From Promethearchaeota archaeon (GTDB lineage Archaea > Asgardarchaeota > Lokiarchaeia > Sigyniarchaeales > SOKP01), in assembly GCA_030606485.1 (NCBI GenBank), contig JAUWGH010000001.1, positions 806,001 through 870,000 of the forward strand: DNA of 64,000 nucleotides. Reading direction: 5' to 3'. How positions within the stretch are numbered: the stretch's first letter is position 1; the number at the start of each line of letters is the position of its first letter. The position numbers and the translations under genes were made by a program. The notes under the pieces were generated by a model. That model saw nothing but the letters and a program-made list of their open reading frames with translations, did not search any database and was not told the origin of the DNA. Shown here piece by piece: positions 27,129 through 36,795 of this stretch.

Positions 27129-28952
27129 ATGCCGATTTATACTGGTGGAGAAATAATAGTTAAATATTTAATTAAAGAAAGGGTTCCTTATGTAGTAGGA
27201 ATTCCCGGGCACGGAAATCTCGGCCTTGTTGATGCATTTTATAAGAATAGAGATTCCATTAAAGTAATTCAACCCAAGCAAGAAAATTGTGCTGTTCACT
27301 TAGCAGTTGGATATTATAGAGTTACGGGGCAACCATTAGCTGTTTTTACTTCAATTGGTCCTGGAGCTATTAATACGGCAATTGGATTGGCTGACGCATA
27401 TGTCGACTCTATGCCTGTTTTGGTTATAACTGGTGATACTCATGTGCATATGCGGGGTAAAGGAGTACTTCAAGAAATTGAAAGGAAAAGAGATTCAGAT
27501 TTTCCTCGTATATTAGAACCATTGTGTAAGCGAACCTGGCAAGTTGCAAAGGTTAATCAACTCCCAACTATAATGCAACGTGCATTTAATCATATGTTAA
27601 CTGGAAGAAGGGGTCCTGTCCATATCGATTTACCGATGGATGTTCAGTCAAATTCTATTGATTGCGATATTCCAGAACCATTGGAAAGACGATCTATGGG
27701 CAAATTATTAGGAGATCCAGATTTAATAGAAAAATCAATTGACTTAATCAAGACATCAAAACGTCCAGTAATACTACTTGGTGGTGGTGCCGTTATGTCA
27801 GGTGCGTTTAAAGAAATAAAAACTCTTGCAGAAAAAATTGGAGCCGCCGTAATTACAACTATGATGGGTAAGAGTGCATTTCCAAATGACCATCCATTAT
27901 TCGCATGGCATACTGGTTCTAAAGGAACTACTTGTGGATTAGAGTTAAGCTCTAAAGCTGATGTTTTAATAGCAATTGGTTGTAGATTTGCAGATGAAAC
28001 TGCATCATCATATAAAAAAGGCGTTAGTTTTTCCATTCCTCCAACTAAATTAATTCAAATAGATATAGATCCTTCAGAAATCGGAAAGAATTATCCTGTA
28101 TCAGTGGGAATCGTGGGAGATGCTAAAGCGATTTTAAAACAAATATTAGATAAATTAAATGAGCAAAAATTCAAGGTTGACTATAAAAAAACACAGTATT
28201 ATAGTGAAATTCAGTCTTTAAAAGAAAAATGGTTTAGGTTTTTAGATGATTTTAGAGATGATTCAAAAGTTCCTGTAATGATTTCAACCGCTTTAAAAGA
28301 AATTCGAAAATTTTTCAAGAGAGATGCAATAATAGTAACCAGTTCAGGAAATGTACAAGCCCAAATGCTCCAAGAACTCCCATTTTATGAACCTAAAACT
28401 TGTATAACAGCAGGTGGATTTTCGACTATGGGTTATACATTACCAGCTGCAATCGGTGCAAAATTAGGTGTTAATGATTTAGGAAAACCAGAAACAGAAG
28501 TCGTTGGACTCTTAGGAGATGGTGATTTTATGATGAGTATGCAAGAATTATCAACTGTTGCTCAATTAAAACTATCTAATTTCTTCATAATAATCTTTAA
28601 TAACATGGGATGGATTGCAATAAAGGATTTACAACAAGCAGCCTATGGCGAGGAAAGAGCTTGGGCTAATGATTTCTATGATATAGATGGAAAAATTTAT
28701 AGTCCGAATTTTGCGGAGGTAGCGAAAGCATTCGATTGTTATGGTGAGAGGATATCTAAAAGAGAAGAAATAATACCCACGTTAAAAAAAGCTTCAGAAT
28801 CAGGAAAGCCAGCAATAATAGAGATTATGGTAAATCGCGAATTTCCATATTCTGGCTCACCTGCAGTTGGTTGGTGGGACGTACCTAGGCCAACATATCT
28901 TAAAGAACAACGTAGAACATATGAAGAAGAAATTAAAGAAGAAAGATTATAA
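27129..28952 (+). CDS. ThDP-dependent enzyme of the acetolactate synthase/IolD-like family
   Basis: 607 residues with the three-domain layout of ThDP decarboxylases. The N-terminal domain carries the cofactor-activating E52 in KQENCAVHLA after a GIPGHGN loop that recalls IolD (GHGN). The middle domain binds nucleotide or is structural. The C-terminal domain has the ThDP motif GDGDFMMSMQEL followed by Asn in IIFNNMGW. Acetolactate synthase, IolD and sulfoacetaldehyde acetyltransferase all share this architecture. No IlvN regulatory subunit or IlvC lies nearby and the neighbours are sugar-acid type, so a catabolic 2-ketoacid or dione reaction is preferred over branched-chain synthesis. Confidence 0.8.
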   Translation: MPIYTGGEIIVKYLIKERVPYVVGIPGHGNLGLVDAFYKNRDSIKVIQPKQENCAVHLAVGYYRVTGQPLAVFTSIGPGAINTAIGLADAYVDSMPVLVITGDTHVHMRGKGVLQEIERKRDSDFPRILEPLCKRTWQVAKVNQLPTIMQRAFNHMLTGRRGPVHIDLPMDVQSNSIDCDIPEPLERRSMGKLLGDPDLIEKSIDLIKTSKRPVILLGGGAVMSGAFKEIKTLAEKIGAAVITTMMGKSAFPNDHPLFAWHTGSKGTTCGLELSSKADVLIAIGCRFADETASSYKKGVSFSIPPTKLIQIDIDPSEIGKNYPVSVGIVGDAKAILKQILDKLNEQKFKVDYKKTQYYSEIQSLKEKWFRFLDDFRDDSKVPVMISTALKEIRKFFKRDAIIVTSSGNVQAQMLQELPFYEPKTCITAGGFSTMGYTLPAAIGAKLGVNDLGKPETEVVGLLGDGDFMMSMQELSTVAQLKLSNFFIIIFNNMGWIAIKDLQQAAYGEERAWANDFYDIDGKIYSPNFAEVAKAFDCYGERISKREEIIPTLKKASESGKPAIIEIMVNREFPYSGSPAVGWWDVPRPTYLKEQRRTYEEEIKEERL

Positions 28953-29002
28953 ATAATAATTAAATATCGTGTGGTCAACTTCCGCCGTTTATTGGTAATA
29001 TG

Positions 29003-30415
29003 TTATTGATTAATTTTCATATTCTTTTTTCTTTGTATCTCAGAAATCCAATCATCGATTTTTTTTATCAATTCTCGTTTTTCTTTTAGCCCTAACCCTA
29101 GACTTGCTTCCTTACGTTGATAAATATTTGCATATTTGCTCATCTCCCACATATAATCCGATTGCAGTATAATTTTCCTCAGATTATCCCGAGCTAGTTC
29201 AAATGCTTTCCCAATGGATTGCATTTCGAAATTTTCTTCAATAATTTTTTTCAAGTATAAAAGAATTTCCACAATATCACCTTTTGGCGGCTGGGGAAGC
29301 GGCTTACTTTCAACCTCGCGACTTTTCATCAGCCTTAATTCAAATTTTTCCTCTTCTTCTTTAGACTCATTGATTTCGGGTATTTCAATTTTATCTATAT
29401 CGGAAGGTTGCATGAATTCCATATAACGCTTCGTATATTCAGCTGCTAGATCCAACTTTTCCTTAACATTTCTCTTGAATTGATTGGGCCATTCAATAAA
29501 AGAGTCCATACGGCTCTCTGCAGAGAAGAATATTGATTCCTTTAGCATCCTTTTTGGGAGAGTTATATTTCTATCTTTAGGAAGTTGTGGAGTGCTAGGT
29601 ATCAATATTTTTGAAGCATTTTCAAGTATTGAGGATAACAAAATAGGATCATATTCGAGATTGGAATAAATTTTCTTCAAATTTAAGATAATTTCTCTAA
29701 TTTTAAGGATTTCTAAGGGGGAAAAATTTTCTTTTAAGATCTCATCTGCTCCGAAGATGATATCATTTATTCCTGCTCTTGAATTAATATAATTACGTAC
29801 TTTATTTTCATTCATTTTTTTTGATACTAAGATTTTATTGTAAAAATCCCCGTGTGTGCTTAATAGTAAATGACCATCTATATCCAATAGATACGTATCT
29901 GGTTTGCGGATTTCATCCATCATATCCAAAATAATATCCTTATTTGGAATAAATACATTTCTCATTAAAGTTCCCTTAATAAATGTTTTCTGGGTATCAG
30001 ATTTGTTAGATAAATCAATTGGAACTTTAATTACCTCTTCGCCAATAATTACATCGCGATCACTCTCTAATGTAATGTTTTTCGAGGTCGCCATATGATC
30101 GTAAACAAAATCCGATAAAATTAATCCAGTTAGTTGTTTTTTATCTATAATATACTTACCATGTTGAAGTTCAAATTTTGTGTAATAATATCCCAAACCA
30201 AATAGAAAATGAAGCGTTCCATTTTCTATGGTAATTGAACTTTCAATTCCAGTTAAAAAGACTACAAAATCAGAGTGGATTTTCGATATATCTTGACTTA
30301 CATATTTACCCAATGTAGGATAACCTAATAAATCTCCCCAGCTAGGAATAATAAAGAGCATATTATTTGTAATTAACTTATCTTGCATGATTTCACTACG
30401 CGAGTTGGATTCCAT
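29003..30415 (-). CDS. Hypothetical 470-residue protein
   Basis: I do not recognise a family. The N-terminal half (about 15-230) is alpha/beta with strands such as NMLFIIPSWGDLLGYP, DFVVFLTGIESSI and YLLDIDGHLLLSTHG, and could be a ligand-binding or Roadblock-like fold. The second half is helical, with an acidic/proline linker (EEEEKFELRL through PLPQPPKGD, about 355-395) and a basic helical C-terminus. There is no membrane segment. It converges on the ThDP gene. The length, own start and normal codon use support a real gene. Confidence 0.62.
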   Translation of the reverse strand: MESNSRSEIMQDKLITNNMLFIIPSWGDLLGYPTLGKYVSQDISKIHSDFVVFLTGIESSITIENGTLHFLFGLGYYYTKFELQHGKYIIDKKQLTGLILSDFVYDHMATSKNITLESDRDVIIGEEVIKVPIDLSNKSDTQKTFIKGTLMRNVFIPNKDIILDMMDEIRKPDTYLLDIDGHLLLSTHGDFYNKILVSKKMNENKVRNYINSRAGINDIIFGADEILKENFSPLEILKIREIILNLKKIYSNLEYDPILLSSILENASKILIPSTPQLPKDRNITLPKRMLKESIFFSAESRMDSFIEWPNQFKRNVKEKLDLAAEYTKRYMEFMQPSDIDKIEIPEINESKEEEEKFELRLMKSREVESKPLPQPPKGDIVEILLYLKKIIEENFEMQSIGKAFELARDNLRKIILQSDYMWEMSKYANIYQRKEASLGLGLKEKRELIKKIDDWISEIQRKKNMKINQ

Positions 30416-30631
30416 TTTTTAATTCAACTTCTTGATTAAAACATTTATTTCAAAAAGTTCAAGTTAAATTATTTTTTAGTGTTTTTAAGCTTTTTAGTTG
30501 CTTTGAAATTGACTTATTATTTTAATCATTAAATTGAGTTTGTACATATCCCAGAGTTAAGTTCTTATCATCTTTTTTTGGTCTTTCTTCTAATTAGAAT
30601 TAAAGATTTATAAGTTAGAAAAATTAAAGTT

Positions 30632-32302
30632 TTAAATTTTATAAATCGCACCGTATTTTGCGGAGGAAACGATTTTAGAATAAATACTTAAATATCCAAT
30701 ATCTATTTTTTGTTTAGGTTGCTTCCATTGACTTAGTCTTTCTTTTATCTCATCATCAGATAGTTTTATTTCCAACTTTCTATTAGGAATATCGATATTT
30801 ATCATATCATTCTCTTGAACGATAGTAATAGGTCCGCCCTCATATGCTTCAGGACATACATGACCTATACACGGACCACGCGTAGCACCAGAATATCTCC
30901 CATCTGTAATCATAGCGACTGAATCTCCTAAGCCCATTCCAACGAGAACGGCGGCTGGAATAGATAACTCTCGCATACCAGGAGAACCTTTCGGACCCTC
31001 ATATCGAATTATTAAAACATCCCCTTTTTCAATCTTTTTAGAAAATAAAGCATCTCTTAAATCTTCTTCGCATTCAAATACTTTGGCTGGACCTTTATGT
31101 TGGAGCATTTCAGGATTTACCGCACTTATTTTTACTACTGCTCCTTCGGGTGCCAAATTTCCTTTTAGTATCGCAATCCCTCCTTCGTTTGCGAGTGGGT
31201 TTTCTAATGGTCTAATAATTTCGTTTTCAATAATTTTTACTTGTTCTAAAGATTCTTTTAATGTTAGATTCAAAATATTTTTTGTATTGAGATTTAATTT
31301 GGGACTCAATTTCTTAATTATTGACATAACACCACCAGCCTTATGAAAATCTGTAATGTTATAATTTGAAGCCGGTTTAAATTTCGCTAAAAGAGGAACT
31401 GATCTGCTTAAGGTTTCAAAATCATCATGAGTTAGTTTCCCTCCAATCTCATGCGATAAAGCACACATATGCAAGATCATATTTGTTGAGCCGCCAAATG
31501 ATAGTGCGACCTTACATGCATTCTTAATTGATTCAGCATTTATTAAATCCCGTGCAATAATCCCATTTTTTATTAAGTCCATTACACACCGACCAGATTT
31601 AATAGCGATCTTAAATTGCTCAGGCTCATTTGCAGTAATCGTAGCAGTTCCAGGTAAAGATAAACCTAACACTTCAATAATACAAGCCATTGTAATGGCA
31701 GTTCCCATCATATTGCATGTACCTGAGGTATAACATGTCTCTTGGGTTATCATATCTAACTGTTTTTTTGTAATTTTTCCAGCACTATACATTCCAATTG
31801 CCTCTTTTATATCACATGTGACGAAAATTTTGCCCTTGAACACCCCCTCTGTAAAAGTTCGAGGTTTCATTACCCCACCCGTTAAAAACACGGTCGGGAT
31901 ATTACATCTTGCAGCAGCCATCAACATCCCAGGAATAATTTTATCACAAGAGCATATCATTACCATTCCATCAAAATTATGAGCTTTTATAACGCATTCA
32001 ACTGAAGAGGCAATAAGTTCTCGAGATGGTAGAATATATTTTGAGAAATTACCGCTGTTGGCAATACCATCACATGGAGCAATTGTATTAATTTCCATTG
32101 GAGTGCCGCCTGCATCTGCAACTCCCATTTTAACATATTTACTAAGTTCTCTTAAATGAATATGACCAGGATTTATTTCAGTCCATGAATTTACTATTGC
32201 AACTCTAGGTTTTTCAAGATCTTCATCTGAATACCCGCATGCATGATATAAAGCTCTCTCATATAGTCTGGAAATATCGGCTTTTTCATTCTCTTTACTC
32301 AT
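30632..32302 (-). CDS. IlvD/Edd-family dehydratase (dihydroxy-acid or sugar-acid dehydratase)
   Basis: 556 residues from ATG 32302; an in-frame TTG at 32317 is the alternative. The three iron-sulfur cysteines are visible in [15 protein letters not shown] and [10 protein letters not shown], with the conserved [13 protein letters not shown] near the start and [11 protein letters not shown] and [15 protein letters not shown] toward the end. The family eliminates water from 2,3-dihydroxy acids: IlvD in valine/isoleucine synthesis, others on gluconate, xylonate or arabonate. It is divergent from a Gfo/Idh oxidoreductase and lies in a cluster of sugar-acid-like genes, so a catabolic role is plausible; IlvD cannot be excluded. 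Confidence 0.87.
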   Translation of the reverse strand: MSKENEKADISRLYERALYHACGYSDEDLEKPRVAIVNSWTEINPGHIHLRELSKYVKMGVADAGGTPMEINTIAPCDGIANSGNFSKYILPSRELIASSVECVIKAHNFDGMVMICSCDKIIPGMLMAAARCNIPTVFLTGGVMKPRTFTEGVFKGKIFVTCDIKEAIGMYSAGKITKKQLDMITQETCYTSGTCNMMGTAITMACIIEVLGLSLPGTATITANEPEQFKIAIKSGRCVMDLIKNGIIARDLINAESIKNACKVALSFGGSTNMILHMCALSHEIGGKLTHDDFETLSRSVPLLAKFKPASNYNITDFHKAGGVMSIIKKLSPKLNLNTKNILNLTLKESLEQVKIIENEIIRPLENPLANEGGIAILKGNLAPEGAVVKISAVNPEMLQHKGPAKVFECEEDLRDALFSKKIEKGDVLIIRYEGPKGSPGMRELSIPAAVLVGMGLGDSVAMITDGRYSGATRGPCIGHVCPEAYEGGPITIVQENDMINIDIPNRKLEIKLSDDEIKERLSQWKQPKQKIDIGYLSIYSKIVSSAKYGAIYKI

Positions 32303-32413
32303 TTTAATCAATTTCAAGAATTTTTTAAATCAAAAAATAATAATTCATAAATATTTTAGAATCATTAAAATTAAAATATTATATAATAATTACAATTACT
32401 TTAAGGTTTTATT

Positions 32414-33538
32414 ATGGAAAGGTTAAAAGTTGGAATTATTGGTTGTGGTATGATTTTTGATTTAAATGTTCTTGGCTATTTGGATAATAATGATGTAGAA
32501 ATTACATGTCTTTGTGATCGAAGGCAACGGAGAATAAAAGAAAAAATAAATAAATTTAACTTAAATTCAAAGATAAAGACTTATACAGATTATAAGAAGA
32601 TGCTTGATTCTGAAAGTATTGATATATTGGAAATCCTTCTGCCTCACAATCTACATTGTGAAGTTACAGTTTATGCTGCCCAAAAAAAGTTAAAGGGCAT
32701 ATGTGTTCAAAAACCAATGGCAACTACTATTTCAGAATGCGATAAAATGATTAAGGCATGTAAAGAAAATAATATAAAATTGAAAGTTTTTGAAAATTTT
32801 ATGTTTTATCCTCCTATTCTTCGAGCAAAAAAATTGTTAAAAGAAGGAATAATCGGAGAATTAAACTCAATTCATATTAAAACCCTAGAAGGTACAAGTG
32901 GAGGATGGGAGATTCCAACTAGTACTTGGAAGTGGAGATTGGATCCAGAAAGTTGTGGAGGAGGATTGGAATGTGGCTCACCCTTTATATTTGATGATGG
33001 TTATCATAAATTTTGGCTTGCATTACATTTAATGGATGAAAAAATAGAGAAGGTCTATAGTTGGATTGATAGACATATAGATATGGATATTCCCGCATAT
33101 GTTATGTGGAAATATCGACCTCCAGAAGATTCAGAATTTATCATGCCACATTACGGGACATTAGAATTTAATTATGCTCAGGAGATGAATCTACCTAGCC
33201 CTTATTACCCAGGGGATGAATTTATTTCAATAGTTGGATCAAAAGGAATAATGTGGATCAATCAAGCAACGTCAGGCGGAAATGTGATGTCTAAATCTGA
33301 AGTTTTTCCACCTATTGTGATATTTCGAGACGGTAAAATTGAAACGATTTCAGATATGGAAAGAGATTGGAAGTATGGGTTTATTAATTCTACCAAGCAT
33401 TTTATTGAAGTTATTAAAAATAATGGAGTTCCTTTATTAACAGGAGAAGAAGGGAAGTATTGCACTCAATTTACCTTAGCCGCATTAAAATCTTCAGTGC
33501 TTGGAAAAGAAATTTGTCCAGATGAAATTACTGAATAA
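32414..33538 (+). CDS. Gfo/Idh/MocA-family NAD(P)-dependent oxidoreductase
   Basis: 374 residues. The N-terminal Rossmann fold has GIIGCGMIFD; the catalytic Lys lies in VQKPMATT; the second domain includes the conserved E/N segment FENFMFYPP and a His-rich patch (DDGYHKFWLALHLMD) for catalysis. Such enzymes oxidise sugar or cyclitol hydroxyls. Divergence from the IlvD/Edd dehydratase (111 bases apart) suggests one pathway: oxidation followed by dehydration of a sugar acid. The substrate is not predictable. Confidence 0.84.
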   Translation: MERLKVGIIGCGMIFDLNVLGYLDNNDVEITCLCDRRQRRIKEKINKFNLNSKIKTYTDYKKMLDSESIDILEILLPHNLHCEVTVYAAQKKLKGICVQKPMATTISECDKMIKACKENNIKLKVFENFMFYPPILRAKKLLKEGIIGELNSIHIKTLEGTSGGWEIPTSTWKWRLDPESCGGGLECGSPFIFDDGYHKFWLALHLMDEKIEKVYSWIDRHIDMDIPAYVMWKYRPPEDSEFIMPHYGTLEFNYAQEMNLPSPYYPGDEFISIVGSKGIMWINQATSGGNVMSKSEVFPPIVIFRDGKIETISDMERDWKYGFINSTKHFIEVIKNNGVPLLTGEEGKYCTQFTLAALKSSVLGKEICPDEITE

Positions 33539-33596
33539 ATGTGTAGCAAACTAATTTAAAAAATAAAAATTTTAGAAATTTTTTCGATATTATTTT

Positions 33597-34778
33597 TTAT
33601 TCTAAAGAAAATGGAAAAGTACCACGGACTCTCCATATTGCAATTTCATCAAAACCTAATATTTCAGCTTGCGTCTTCTCTCCATTGCAAATATCCTTTA
33701 ATTTTTGCCATAAAATAGCCGATACATCTTCAATTTTTTTATTTTCTGTTATAATTTTACTGGCATCTACATCAATATTACATCCCATCCAATCACAAGT
33801 TTTTGGGTTTCCACAGATCTTTATAACCGGCGATATTAAGTTCCCCACAGGGCTGCCTCTTCCAGTTGTCATTATTATTACCTGAGCACCTGCAGCTGCC
33901 AATCCCGTCATAGATTCCACATCTAATCCAGGTTCTATCATTAACCATAATCCCTTTCCTTTTGGTTTTTCAGAATAATTTAAGATCCCTTGAATAGGTG
34001 CTTTTCCTGCCTTTGCAATTGTTCCCAACGATTTCTCCTCTATTGTACTTAGACCACCTTGAATATTACCTGGTGTGGGTTGTATTCCTCTGAAATCGAT
34101 GCCTAATTTCATAATATTTTCTAAAAAATTATTCAATGTAGATTGTATTTTCTCTGCAACTTGTTCATTATTCGCACGTTCCATCAATAAATGTTCAGTT
34201 CCGATCCATTCAGTAAATTCTGGAAGTATCGAGGTTCCACCTAATTTAACGATTTTATCTGATATAATTCCAACGGCAGGATTTGCAGTGATCCCTGATA
34301 TCGAGTCAGATCCTCCGCATTCTAAGCCTAAAACTAGATTTGAAAAATCAAACGGCTCTCGTTTAATTTCATTAGCTTCAGCTGTCATTCTTTTACCTAT
34401 TTTTATTCCTTTTTCGATGGCAGCAATTGTTCCGCCTTTTATATCCTGAACATTAAAGAATTCAACTGGTTTCTTGGACCTTTTAATCTGATTTGCTAAT
34501 AATTTGCTTGTAAGATTTTCACAACCTAACCCTACTATTACAACTCCATAAATATTAGGATTACTGGCAAGACCAACTAATGTATTAATAGTATATGTTA
34601 AATCTGGACCAAATTGACCACAACCAAGAGGATGAGTTATTGCTATGGAATTTTCTAATTTGTTTGAAATTTGTTGCGCAACATTATTAACACAAACTAC
34701 AGAAGAAAGAATAGCTACTTTATTGCGAATTCCAACCAAACCTTTTGCCCGTTGATACCCTAAAAATCCATCGCTCAT
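33597..34778 (-). CDS. UxaA-family hydro-lyase, large (C-terminal) subunit
   Basis: 393 residues homologous to the C-terminal domain of altronate/galactarate dehydratase and the large subunit of sulfolactate sulfo-lyase. It begins with the family signature FLGYQRAKGLVGIRN and continues with GCGQFGPD, GLGCEN, GLECGGSDSISG and a C-terminal TTGRGSPVG. The small SAF subunit is encoded immediately upstream with a TAATG overlap, so the enzyme is split into two chains as in many archaea and Firmicutes. The reaction is a metal- or FeS-dependent elimination from a (R)-2-hydroxy acid. Which acid is unknown. Confidence 0.87.
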   Translation of the reverse strand: MSDGFLGYQRAKGLVGIRNKVAILSSVVCVNNVAQQISNKLENSIAITHPLGCGQFGPDLTYTINTLVGLASNPNIYGVVIVGLGCENLTSKLLANQIKRSKKPVEFFNVQDIKGGTIAAIEKGIKIGKRMTAEANEIKREPFDFSNLVLGLECGGSDSISGITANPAVGIISDKIVKLGGTSILPEFTEWIGTEHLLMERANNEQVAEKIQSTLNNFLENIMKLGIDFRGIQPTPGNIQGGLSTIEEKSLGTIAKAGKAPIQGILNYSEKPKGKGLWLMIEPGLDVESMTGLAAAGAQVIIMTTGRGSPVGNLISPVIKICGNPKTCDWMGCNIDVDASKIITENKKIEDVSAILWQKLKDICNGEKTQAEILGFDEIAIWRVRGTFPFSLE

Positions 34779-35053
34779 TATTTTGTCTCCTCTAAATAAT
34801 GACTTTGAATATTATGAAGATGAACCCAATCTCCAGCTTTTATATCTTTAATTGCTATACCGATAATTTCGCCATATTTTATTACTTGATTTCCCTTATT
34901 TATATTTTTTAAAGCAAACTTATGACCAAATGGTATCTCTTGTTTGATTTTAATTAAATTATTGTGTATTTCTAATACCTCATCCTGAAGGATTTTATCT
35001 AGAGATGTAGCGCAATTGTCTTCAATATTTATGATAATGTATTTGTTTTTCAT
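34778..35053 (-). CDS. UxaA-family hydro-lyase, small SAF-domain subunit
   Basis: 91-residue SAF-domain protein, equivalent to the N-terminal domain of UxaA/GarD and to SuyA. Features are a short strand-rich start (KYIIINIEDNCAT), the GHKFALKNINKG loop, and the ending GDWVHLHNIQSHY with the HxHN-type motif typical of these subunits. The stop codon overlaps the start of the large subunit (TAATG), which indicates coupled translation. Confidence 0.86.
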   Translation of the reverse strand: MKNKYIIINIEDNCATSLDKILQDEVLEIHNNLIKIKQEIPFGHKFALKNINKGNQVIKYGEIIGIAIKDIKAGDWVHLHNIQSHYLEETK

Positions 35054-35150
35054 TTTTAATTCAGGAAAAATTTTTTTCTTTTAAAATAGACTAAGAAGTT
35101 TAAAAAAATAAATTAAGTTAAAAATAAGAAAAAAATAATATATATTAAGT

Positions 35151-35528
35151 TTAAATGGTTGCTATTACATCTATTTCAATTAGCATACTTTCTAAGGGCA
35201 AATTTGAAACTTCTATAGTGGTTCTTGCAGGAAATTTTTCATCTACTCCATTTGATTCAAAAAAGCTTTTATAAGCGCTGTTCATACTTTTAAAGTCTCC
35301 CATATTTTTTAAATATACAGTGACTTTAACAATATTTGAAACACTGGCACCTGCTGCCTCTAAAATTGTTTTTATCTTTTCAAAACCAGTAGTTGTTTGT
35401 TCAGTAATATTAGTTGTTCCGGGAGATGCTCCTTGCCCTGATACAAATATCAAATTACCCACCTTTATAGCATGACTATAGGGTCCAACTTTTGGAGTTC
35501 CCGCATCTACAACTTCTTTTTCTACCAT
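35151..35528 (-). CDS. RidA/YjgF family enamine/imine deaminase
   Basis: 125 residues, start ATG 35528 with AGTGA five bases upstream (an in-frame GTG at 35537 is the alternative). RidA signatures are VGPYSHAIKVGNLIFVSGQ, the conserved ARTTIEVSNLP with the catalytic Arg, and the C-terminal LIEIDVIATI. RidA hydrolyses reactive 2-aminoacrylate-type enamines released by PLP-dependent dehydratases. It begins 10 bases after the DSD1-family gene, which would produce such an enamine if it acts as a dehydratase. Confidence 0.92.
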   Translation of the reverse strand: MVEKEVVDAGTPKVGPYSHAIKVGNLIFVSGQGASPGTTNITEQTTTGFEKIKTILEAAGASVSNIVKVTVYLKNMGDFKSMNSAYKSFFESNGVDEKFPARTTIEVSNLPLESMLIEIDVIATI

Positions 35529-35538
35529 TTTTATCACT

Positions 35539-36618
35539 TTAATAATTTTTTCCTCGAGCTGATATTTCCCATTTATCTATTAATTTATCATCCTTTATAA
35601 CATTAAAAAAGTCATATAAATTTACAGTTGGACATACATGACCGGGGATTAGTTCTACCTTTTGACCAATTTCAAAAGAATCATCTTTACCTGCTTTAAA
35701 TTGACCATGCTCTTCAGTCAATAAGGTCATTTTTGATTTAGGATAATCTTTAAAAATGGGTTTTCCATCTACAGTTGAACATGCTTTTGAACCCATATCT
35801 AATGTGAAATTTCTCTTTCCAGTTTGATTATTAATGGTCGCTAAAATAGTAAGAGCGATTTCAAAGTTAGGAACGCATTTGCTCATATGCTCATCAAAAA
35901 AAGGATACGTTCCAGGTTGAATTTCTGTTATACCAGGATATTTTCCCGCAATCATATATGTTCCAGACCCAGATGTAGTTATATATTCAATTTTAAAATC
36001 ATTTTCATTCAATAAATCTCGAGTATCAACTAACATCTTCATGCATAACTCTGTTTGTTGTTTTTTATACCCAAAATCTTTTAAATATGTTAAATGTCCT
36101 TCATAACCCATAAACCCTACAAGCTCAAGATTAGGTAATTCTTTTATAAATTTAGCCAATTCTAATACTGGCTCTCCGGGTTTAACTCCAGTTCTTCCTA
36201 AACCTACATCAATATCAAACAATATTTCCAATTTAACATTTTCTTTATTAGCCAATTTACTTAAATCATTTATATTCTTTTTTGAATCAACACAAACCCT
36301 TACTAAATTTTTCTTATTAATTTCTATGAGTCGTTTCATCTTATTAATTTCTACAACTTCATTAGCAATTAAAATATCATTAAATCCTTTTTCTGTAAAT
36401 ACCTCCGCTTCTCCAATTGTTGCCACGCATATTCCAATTGCACCCGCTTCTAATTGCATTTGACCAATCTTAGGGCATTTATGGGTTTTTATATGTGGTC
36501 GAAGATTAACTTTATTTTCCTTAGCAAAATTTGCCATAGTTTCAATATTTTTTACTAATTTATTATAATCAACCACTAATGCTGGAGTAGATACATTTTC
36601 ATGCCAACTTAATCCCAT
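35539..36618 (-). CDS. DSD1-family PLP enzyme (D-threonine aldolase / D-serine dehydratase-like)
   Basis: 359 residues from ATG 36618, which has AGTGGA upstream; a GTG at 36630 is less likely. The alanine-racemase-type TIM barrel is visible with the PLP Lys in LRPHIKTHK, the barrel strand GFMGYEGHLTY, and TSGSGTYMIAGKYPGITEIQPGTY binding phosphate. The C-terminal P-G-H-V-C-P motif supplies the H-x-C metal site typical of D-serine dehydratase, D-threonine aldolase and beta-hydroxyaspartate aldolase. It is first in a four-gene operon with RidA and the UxaA pair, pointing to breakdown of a hydroxy-amino acid. Confidence 0.87.
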   Translation of the reverse strand: MGLSWHENVSTPALVVDYNKLVKNIETMANFAKENKVNLRPHIKTHKCPKIGQMQLEAGAIGICVATIGEAEVFTEKGFNDILIANEVVEINKMKRLIEINKKNLVRVCVDSKKNINDLSKLANKENVKLEILFDIDVGLGRTGVKPGEPVLELAKFIKELPNLELVGFMGYEGHLTYLKDFGYKKQQTELCMKMLVDTRDLLNENDFKIEYITTSGSGTYMIAGKYPGITEIQPGTYPFFDEHMSKCVPNFEIALTILATINNQTGKRNFTLDMGSKACSTVDGKPIFKDYPKSKMTLLTEEHGQFKAGKDDSFEIGQKVELIPGHVCPTVNLYDFFNVIKDDKLIDKWEISARGKNY

Positions 36619-36775
36619 AATCAAATCCACTTCAAATATTTAAATGTTATACATAATAAATGGGTTTTTAAATTAAAGATTTAGAAATTTTATTGAATCC
36701 TTTTTTCGCATTTTAATTTTTATTAAATTTAACAAAATTTAATTAGATTTTTTAATTCTTTTCTTTATCATTGTT

Positions 36776-36780
36776 GAGGT
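36776..36780 (+). promoter_or_regulatory. Shine-Dalgarno GAGGT, displaced from the ATG of the MFS gene
   Basis: GAGGT at 36776-36780 lies 15 bases before ATG 36796 but six bases before an in-frame ATC at 36787. The six-base spacing matches other genes here, so the ATC may be the real start. Confidence 0.45.
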
Positions 36781-36795
36781 AAATTTATCAGAAAG

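Noticed and set aside
27129-32302. ThDP enzyme plus IlvD-type dehydratase as branched-chain amino acid synthesis
   Set aside because: No IlvC, IlvN or LeuABCD genes; the genes are on opposite strands with other genes between, and the neighbours are sugar/hydroxy-acid type. Not excluded, but not supported.
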